Shown piece after piece: positions 17,801 through 22,900 of a stretch of 24,726 nucleotides of DNA. Below the pieces are notes generated by a model. The model saw only the letters and a list, made by a program, of their open reading frames with translations. It did not search any database and was not told the DNA's origin. Source of the stretch: JADKFD01 sp050250665 (GTDB taxonomy: Bacteria; Pseudomonadota; Gammaproteobacteria; Xanthomonadales; SZUA-5); contig JBFWOF010000072.1 of NCBI GenBank assembly GCA_050250665.1, positions 1-24,726 of the forward strand. Direction: 5' to 3'. How positions within the stretch are numbered: position 1 is the first letter of the stretch; the number at the start of each line of letters is the position of its first letter. The position numbers were made by a program, and so were the translations under genes.

Positions 17801-19904
17801 GGTGCGCCTGAACGCGCCGCCCAGTGCGGAAGTGGTAGTGCCAATCGGCCCGGTCGACAGCACTGAGTGGCAGATTCTGGACCTCGACGTGCGCCTCGAT
17901 GCCAGCAACTGGCAAACCGGGCGTACAGTGCTAGTCACCCCGATCGACGATGCCCAAGTCGACGGCGATCAGACGGCAGTGCTGGTGCTCGGCCCGGCCC
18001 AGAGTGCTGACCTGCGCTTCAACGGTTTGGATCCCGCTGACGTGAGCCTGACCAATCTCGACGATGATGGTCCGCAGATTCTGGTGAATCCGACCAGCGG
18101 ATTGGTCGTCAACGAGGGCGGCAGCAGCGACAGTTTTGTGGTCAGCCTGACCGAAGCCCCCACAGCGCCCGTGACCATCGCGCTCGGTAGTGGCGATGCC
18201 AGCGAGTTCGCCCTGGCGGTGACCGAGATCGAATTCACCCCACAGGACTTTGCGCCACGCACGGTCATCGTCACTGGCGTCGATGACACCGAGGTCGATG
18301 GCAATATCGTCGGCAGCATCGTGCTCGATCCTGCCGTGAGCGCCGATACCCGCTATGCCGGCATCGATCCGCCCAATGTGCTGGTGACCAATCTCGACGA
18401 CGAAGTCGTGCAGGTGCTGGTCACACCCTTGGGCAGCATCGAAACCAGCGAGGCCGGCACCAGTGCCTTCGTGGAAGTTCGCGTCAGCACGGCGCCCACC
18501 GCAGATCTGGTGATTGCCCTCAGCAATCCCGACACCAGCGAATGGGCCTTCGACGTCAGCGAGTTGCGCTTCACGCCCGCCGACTGGGCAACGCCCAAGC
18601 GTCTGACAGTCACCGGCGTCAACGATCTTGATATCGACGGCGATATCGTCGGCGTGATCGGGCTGGCGCCTATCGTCAGTGCAGATCCGCGCTATCAGGG
18701 CCTGGATCCGCTGGATGTTCCGGCCGTCAATCGCGACAACGACGTGCCCGCAGCCATCGATGTCAGTCCAGCAGGCCCCATACAAACCACCGAGGCCGGC
18801 GGCAGCGCCAGCTTCCAGGTCAGCCTGTCGACTGAGCCCAGCGCCGAAGTGCGCATCGCGCTGAGCAACCCCGACAGCACCGAGTTCGCCCTGGATCGCA
18901 GCGAAATTGTGTTCCCCCTGGCCAGTTGGGATACCCCGCAAACGGTGATCGTCACGGGCGTCGACGACCCTGATCTGGACGGCGACATCAGCGCTGAAAT
19001 CGGCCTGGCGCCGGCCGTCAGCGCGGACAATCGCTACCAGGGCATCGATCCACGCGATATGCCGGTGGTCAATCTCAATGACGACTTCGTCGCACCCGCC
19101 GAGCTACAGATCAACGCGCTCGATCTGGTGGTGTCCGAAGCAGGCGAGGGCGGTCGCATCGAGATCGCGTTGAACCGGCCACCCGTGAGCAGCACGCCGG
19201 TGCGCATCCTGATCACCTCCGGCAATCCGGGCGAGGTGAGCGTGCTTCCGCAGCAACTGGTCTTTGACCAGAACAACGCCACGGCGCCACAAGCCATCAT
19301 TCTGTCCGGTGTCGACGAGTTCATCGATGATGGTGATCAGACCGTGCTGGTGCAGATCGCGGTCAGCGCCGACAGTGACCCTGATTTCGCTGCGTTGCCG
19401 CCCACCAGCCTCAGCGTGGTCAATCTCGACAATGACAGCGCCGGCGTGTCGCTCAACGCGACCGGGCCGACACGCATCCTGGAAAGCCAGTCCACCACGC
19501 TCGCCCTGACGCTGACCACTCAGCCGACGGCCGAAGTCACCGTCATTCTCCAGGCCACGCTGAGGCCCCCAGGCCAAACGGGCGATCTGCTGTTCGAACT
19601 GGTGCCGCTCAGCGCAACGATCCAGCCCGGGCAATGGAATGACCCCTTGAGCGTGCGTCTGCTGACCTCCGACAACACCCGGGCCAACCCCGACCAGATC
19701 GTCGATGTGCGGCTAAGCAGCGTGGTCAGCGCCGATCCCAATTACGCGGGACAAAGCGCGGCCGACGTACCCATCGAAGTCATCGATCGCGGCCCCTACG
19801 GCCTGCAGGAAATCCCGATCAATCGCTGGATGCCCCTGCTGGCCCTGCTCACCCTTATCTTCGGCCTGCTGGCCGTGCCCCGTATCCAAGGCAGGACCGC
19901 ATGA
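11835..19904 (+). CDS. Giant multidomain surface protein: alpha-toroid, FG-GAP propeller, Calx-beta repeats, IPTL-like anchor
   Basis: Predicted length is 2689 residues. The long leader (1-62) has its hydrophobic core at 43-58 and cuts after PAYA. About 63-315 is an alpha/alpha toroid of prenyltransferase/squalene-cyclase type (repeated xDGGFP, QQSNGGH, QQLANGSF). Four carboxypeptidase-regulatory-like domains start near 322, 412, 498 and 590. CARDB-like domains lie at about 676-797, and three or four more at 1298-1742. An FG-GAP/VCBS beta-propeller spans about 800-1290 (GDIDNDGVAEIVVV, VADIDGDKQAEIILTG). Eight Calx-beta-like repeats run from about 1743 to 2655 (TSEAGxSAxFxVxL, GVDDxxVDGD). 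The C-terminus (2660-2689) has IPINRW, a hydrophobic helix and basic residues, a variant of the IPTL-CTERM signal. No enzyme active site was identified. The ATG has a poor ribosome site and probably relies on coupling; TTG 11871, with AGGA at 11858, is an alternative start. Confidence 0.87.
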   Translation: MSRNRAPTGIDTLRSHDVLPPAADGACLRTPERISRSKSAGSALLALLTVLFAFCCAMPAYADVDSGVQWLKSRESATGVHQGTDLASASDTNAETWITAALLSRSSEFPQLAGVVRDQSDGTLTSLARLARIRLDQGQSATAQLNALLAQQLTDGGFPAKAGYQSEPLTTAWTLLALERAGQGGGTPAARAIGYLISAQQSNGGHLSAAGNLPSVFASSHVAQAFALYQNRFDLTLPINRCKSFIESARKLDQSFGEVFETGLALDALLALRADRAGLTPVATALATQQLANGSFQNDAYVTALALRALWRYQQPDVSPTLSSITGRVISADTELPIAGAQLALTGASAATLVTNSTGMLQSTTLPGGNYSAVLSFTGMRSIEFQFTLVNGRTLDLGTLRMTQGSSPTGDYAVIHGLVTDSETGLPIAGALMALSNPPTQVASDADGRYQFLQVPVGTVEISAAATGYSSRAVRLTATPRTVIEFSMSLSPNPAGTGARIQGLIVDANTGQPLAGVNVAATAGVPAATTQTNAGGAYELSVAASAMATITASLVDYDPVTIQVPLVDNQVLNFSPRLYPTGTTPNGANRAKITGKIVNQANRQPIERALVVAVDASGQKTIQTDSEGLFVIQNLTGPTVQLSITADAFVPATVLVPLLPLEQRNIGSVGLKPTTIDYYFPDLVIVDSTLSTTEPDTFALTDHFTVEVANRGTSATTQDFTLIAFVDANANGVFDVGVEPEIGRVRVDRDLPIANSVSVDIAVTAQLTFRDAPVAFWVDAENEVPEQLENNNVATSLLGCRIEQTPINPGTIYEAWRWNGLASNQLINSINQVPSVTQLSDDNDDGVINQYDTPDLVFVAGYRATEAPNVTALVAISGDDGHQLWARTDIRFSPFSSVATGDIDNDGVAEIVVVRNHRQELIAFENDGTLKWRTPLNGPGVPIPLIPPTGYVYDQPIIVNLEGDNEAEIVLGREAFRGLTGEQLWEGEFDAGGDGGLPATRPLMIASNIASIAADVDLDGRMEVIAGRSLYDFEGRTIWHRGDIDPGYNLDKFGTVYTDAMYTAVGNFDLDDQAEIVLVVGSRMYLLEHTGETIWGPKFSPDNQQMGAPVIIDIDADGLPEILVSSRGPGPGDENKGRLTIFESDGTVKRTVAIRDGSGVTSPAVFDFQNDGRYEILHVDEQDFRVLDALSGEELFKTRHTSRTVFEYPVVADIDGDKQAEIILTGFDDDLIAGVTPGIRVFKARNGAFADAGSVWGSHAFHIDDVAENSVIPLLETPSWLTHNTYRTQRSPLPDPLGMPDFSVGDLRLIDQGPGLDPVVQVRVGNAGPVDAHEPPFISIFRGDPAAGGVLQKQVRLDTLRPARFQIVNLGTIPLTGTGELFAVVDPSNRARECREINNQRSISFAATNGLGDLQLSTDKLSYSPGETAELRATVANLGALSAGYRVRWSIRNSQGQTTATLADVDFASVAAGGALLRTLNWPSNGVLAGSYVLAGTLLNAQGVQIDTATASFAIAGDISGPAGGLALGFDRATYTPGEVVTLSFRATNLSSTEVIRLPEVIITVTGPGGYSLQRSFPYDDLFVAGFVESTLGLDGSGAAGSYTATGRLRSRLTNFEYATDNSSFERLADSSALIQGFVDVAIPTLTLGQQQNCLYTARNRGTAPQLGMNLRRGVVNLDTGAVLLQQTFIADLVPGADFVANDSVPTIGFSPGDHACVLEISNGSNWRVLDSEPFVLEGLPPPDILVTPVTGLVTSEAGQSAQFSVRLTAAPTADVTIPMSVSDATEFALASPSLTFTPGNWDIPRLVGIAGVDDALVDGDIAGSIVIGPAQSGDPAYNGIDPADVSVTNLDDDTVAITVSPLLVETSENGTSASFTVSINAAPTDPVTIPVVSSDATEWSVDRSSLSFTSADWQTVQTVLVTGLDDVELDGLQLGTIQLLPAQSADQRFAGIDPPDVIARNTDNDGAGITVDPLSVVTAENGTAGSFTVRLNAPPSAEVVVPIGPVDSTEWQILDLDVRLDASNWQTGRTVLVTPIDDAQVDGDQTAVLVLGPAQSADLRFNGLDPADVSLTNLDDDGPQILVNPTSGLVVNEGGSSDSFVVSLTEAPTAPVTIALGSGDASEFALAVTEIEFTPQDFAPRTVIVTGVDDTEVDGNIVGSIVLDPAVSADTRYAGIDPPNVLVTNLDDEVVQVLVTPLGSIETSEAGTSAFVEVRVSTAPTADLVIALSNPDTSEWAFDVSELRFTPADWATPKRLTVTGVNDLDIDGDIVGVIGLAPIVSADPRYQGLDPLDVPAVNRDNDVPAAIDVSPAGPIQTTEAGGSASFQVSLSTEPSAEVRIALSNPDSTEFALDRSEIVFPLASWDTPQTVIVTGVDDPDLDGDISAEIGLAPAVSADNRYQGIDPRDMPVVNLNDDFVAPAELQINALDLVVSEAGEGGRIEIALNRPPVSSTPVRILITSGNPGEVSVLPQQLVFDQNNATAPQAIILSGVDEFIDDGDQTVLVQIAVSADSDPDFAALPPTSLSVVNLDNDSAGVSLNATGPTRILESQSTTLALTLTTQPTAEVTVILQATLRPPGQTGDLLFELVPLSATIQPGQWNDPLSVRLLTSDNTRANPDQIVDVRLSSVVSADPNYAGQSAADVPIEVIDRGPYGLQEIPINRWMPLLALLTLIFGLLAVPRIQGRTA
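19812..19901 (+). other. IPTL-CTERM-like C-terminal sorting/anchor segment
   Basis: This codes for residues 2660-2689 of the third large protein. It begins IPINRW, continues with an uninterrupted hydrophobic stretch (MPLLALLTLIFGLLAV) and ends with two Arg residues before the stop. The usual IPTL-CTERM pattern is IPTLSxW, a transmembrane helix and a basic tail. Here T-L-S is replaced, so it is a divergent member or a simple membrane anchor. Confidence 0.6.
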
Positions 19905-22900
19905 AGTCGCTCAATCGCTACACATCCACTTTCCGGCAGCGCCTGCACGCCTTTGTAGGTCACGTTGCCCGCGCAGCGGGCTACGTGACGTCTGCCGCGG
20001 GAGCCCAATCCGATGCGGGAGCGACCTCGCGCAGCGACCAGCCCACCTGTGGGAGCGGCTTCAGCCGCGATGCCTTGGCTCATGCTCTGCCAGGAAAACC
20101 CACCCGCAGGCCATTCCCCAGCCCCGACAAACTCCACCCCCTCCACAGCTTCATGCTGTCCCTTGCCCTCGCAGGCATCCTCATCGTCGGTGCCTGGCAA
20201 CCTACCCGAGCCATGGCCGTCGATCTGCCCGGCGACCGCGAAGCCTTGATCAGCGCCCACAAGCTGATGCAGCGCGACGCCAGCATCAAAGCCATATCCG
20301 AGCATCTGGAAACCATCGCGGCCGAACTGCGCCGCATCCAGCCAGTAGGGTCAGCAGCTCCCAATGCCGCAGACGTCGCCCGTGGCACCGGTGAATCCGC
20401 GCCGCTGAACATCGGCGATCGGGTACTCGCCAGTGTCGATCAGCTGGGCGATTTCGAAGTGCAAATGGCCGCCCAATGGCGCGAAGAAGCCGCCGACATG
20501 AGCGAGCAGGGCATCCCCGACGAGGTCGTGCGTCGCCACCTGGGCCTCATCGACGAGGTCAACCAGCGCGCTGCCGAATTCCGCGAACTCACCGGCGCCT
20601 TGCGCAACCAGACCGCGCAGCGTTCCCTTACCGGCACCAGCAGCACGCTGGTCTCACTCAGCGACTGGTTCTCCAAGCTCAACACGGCACGCGGCTACCA
20701 AGCCATTGCAGCCGATCAGTTGCCACTGCAATTTGCCAAGGCCGACACCACGCCCGCGCCCGGCGCCACCTTGGCAGCCGCCGCCGACAAGGCTGGCGAA
20801 AAAGCCTTTACCGATCCACCCACGCCCGCCGATCTGGCCGAGACCATCGATATCCAGTTCACCCCGGAGATCCAGGCACTGGCGCAATCGCTGGGCAACG
20901 ATCCCATCACCATCCGCAACTGGGTTTATGACCATATCGAGTTCATGCCCACCTTCGGTTCCATCCAGGGCGCTGATCTCACGCTGCTGAACCGCCGCGG
21001 CAACGCCTTTGATATCGCCAGCCTCACTCTGGCCCTGCTGCGCAGCGCGGGCACGCCGGCCCGCTATGTGCGCAGCGTCATCGAGATCCCGGTCGCCCAG
21101 GTGCAGAACTGGCTCGACGCCCCCACGCCCGAGATGGCGTTGGATCTGATGCAGAAAGGCGGCATCCCCAGCGCAGCCGTGATGCAGGGCGGCCGCATCC
21201 AGGCCATTCGCTTCGAGCACGTGTGGATCGAAGCCTACGTCGACTTTATCCCCTCCCGCGGCGCCATCAACCGCGTGCCCGATCAGTGGGTGCCGCTGGA
21301 TGTGGCGTTCAAGCAGTTTGACTATGACGCCGCATTGCCCTGGCGGCAGGACGCCGTGCAGCCGCGATTGGCGGCCGTACAGCAGTTTGTGCAACCGCTG
21401 CAGATTGATGCCAGCAAAGGCGTGCGCGGTTTCGATTTCGATCAGCTGGATGTGGCCAACAAGGCGCTCGCATCCAACCTCACCAATCAATACAACGCCG
21501 GAAACCCATCTCTGCAGGGAGAGGATCTCTACGACCAGCGTAGCGTGCGTCCGATAGACAGCTTGATTCTGGAAGGCTCATTGCCTTTCCCGCTTCGCTC
21601 TTCAACGGTCAGTCGGTACTCCGAGCTGCCTGCATCCGCGCGTCAGACCGTGCGCATGCGCTTCTACTCGAACCAGACCTCCCTCAATCTCGACAACCCG
21701 TCCGAAGAGATCAGTTTGCCGCTGGCGCGGATCGGCACGCGCAAGCTGGCCATCGACTATGACCCCGCAACCGCAGCAGACGCGCAGACGCTGGCCCAGT
21801 ATGCCGAGTCCCGTGCGCCCTCGATGCCGATCGGACAAATCAACGTACGAACCTTACTCAGACTGGGAGCTGAGCAGCTGATCGATGCCGGCGTCGGCCG
21901 CATGGGCGCACTCCAGTACTGGAAGGCCGACATCCGCGACGCCTTTGGCAACGTCACTTCTACCGAACCCTATCGGATCGCATCCGGCAGTGCCGTCGTT
22001 TTCGGTTTCGATCTCGCTGGCATCAAGGCGGATCGCACCGAAAGAGAAGCGGCGCCGTTACCCGAAGGGCCAGCGATGTACGACATCAAGGACGCTCTGT
22101 ACCTGGGCTCCTTGACCTTCTGGATGCTGCACGATCATCTGGATGATCAGATTGCCCGATCGGGTGGTGGCCGCGCGCTGCGATTGCCGTCGGTCGGTGC
22201 GTTCTCTCAACCGTATCAGGTGAGCTACTTTTTCGGCATTCCCCGCACCGGTTTTGTCAAAGGTCGATATACAGACGTCAAGGCCGTACGAGCTGCCTTG
22301 AATCTGCCCAACGCAGACGACTACATCCAGGCCGCCATTCGTATCGGCTCGGCCGGATCCGTCGCCGAAGGTGCCAGCTGGGCGATCTTGTCTGGCACAT
22401 GGAAATCCGGACTTGGTCTGACAGCCTCGACGATACTCAAACGGACCATCGACGAGGGTCAACGCCTCTTTCAGATCAACAACGACAATCTGTTCAGCGC
22501 GCTGGCGCAGATGCAGCTGTCGGTCGATGCCGAAAACGAGATCCGACAGGCCGTACAGGCGGGCAACATCGTGGTGGCGCCAGAGCGAGAGATTCAGTAT
22601 CGCGACTGGCATGGCTCCGGTTACGTGATCTTCAATCCAAACACCGGAGCCTCTGTGCAGCGGGTCGAAGGCGGCCTGGCGGGTGGTATCGAGTGGGGTT
22701 GCGTCGCCGTGGCGCTGGCACTCAAGGTGCTGTGCGACAGCAAGATTCTGGCGCTGGCGCAGAAATTCCTGCTCAACCTGGGTGCCCAGCTGGTCGAGCG
22801 CATGGGTCTGGGCGCCATCTTGGCAGCCATGGTCCCTGGCGTCGCCATTGGCCTGGCGATCATCAACGCCGTCTACATCGCGATCAGCATTGCTCAGGCC

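Noticed and set aside
16623..18941. Two long minus-strand open frames (342 and 336 codons)
   Set aside because: They mirror the Calx-beta-like repeats of gene 3 and repeat with the same period, as expected for antisense shadows.
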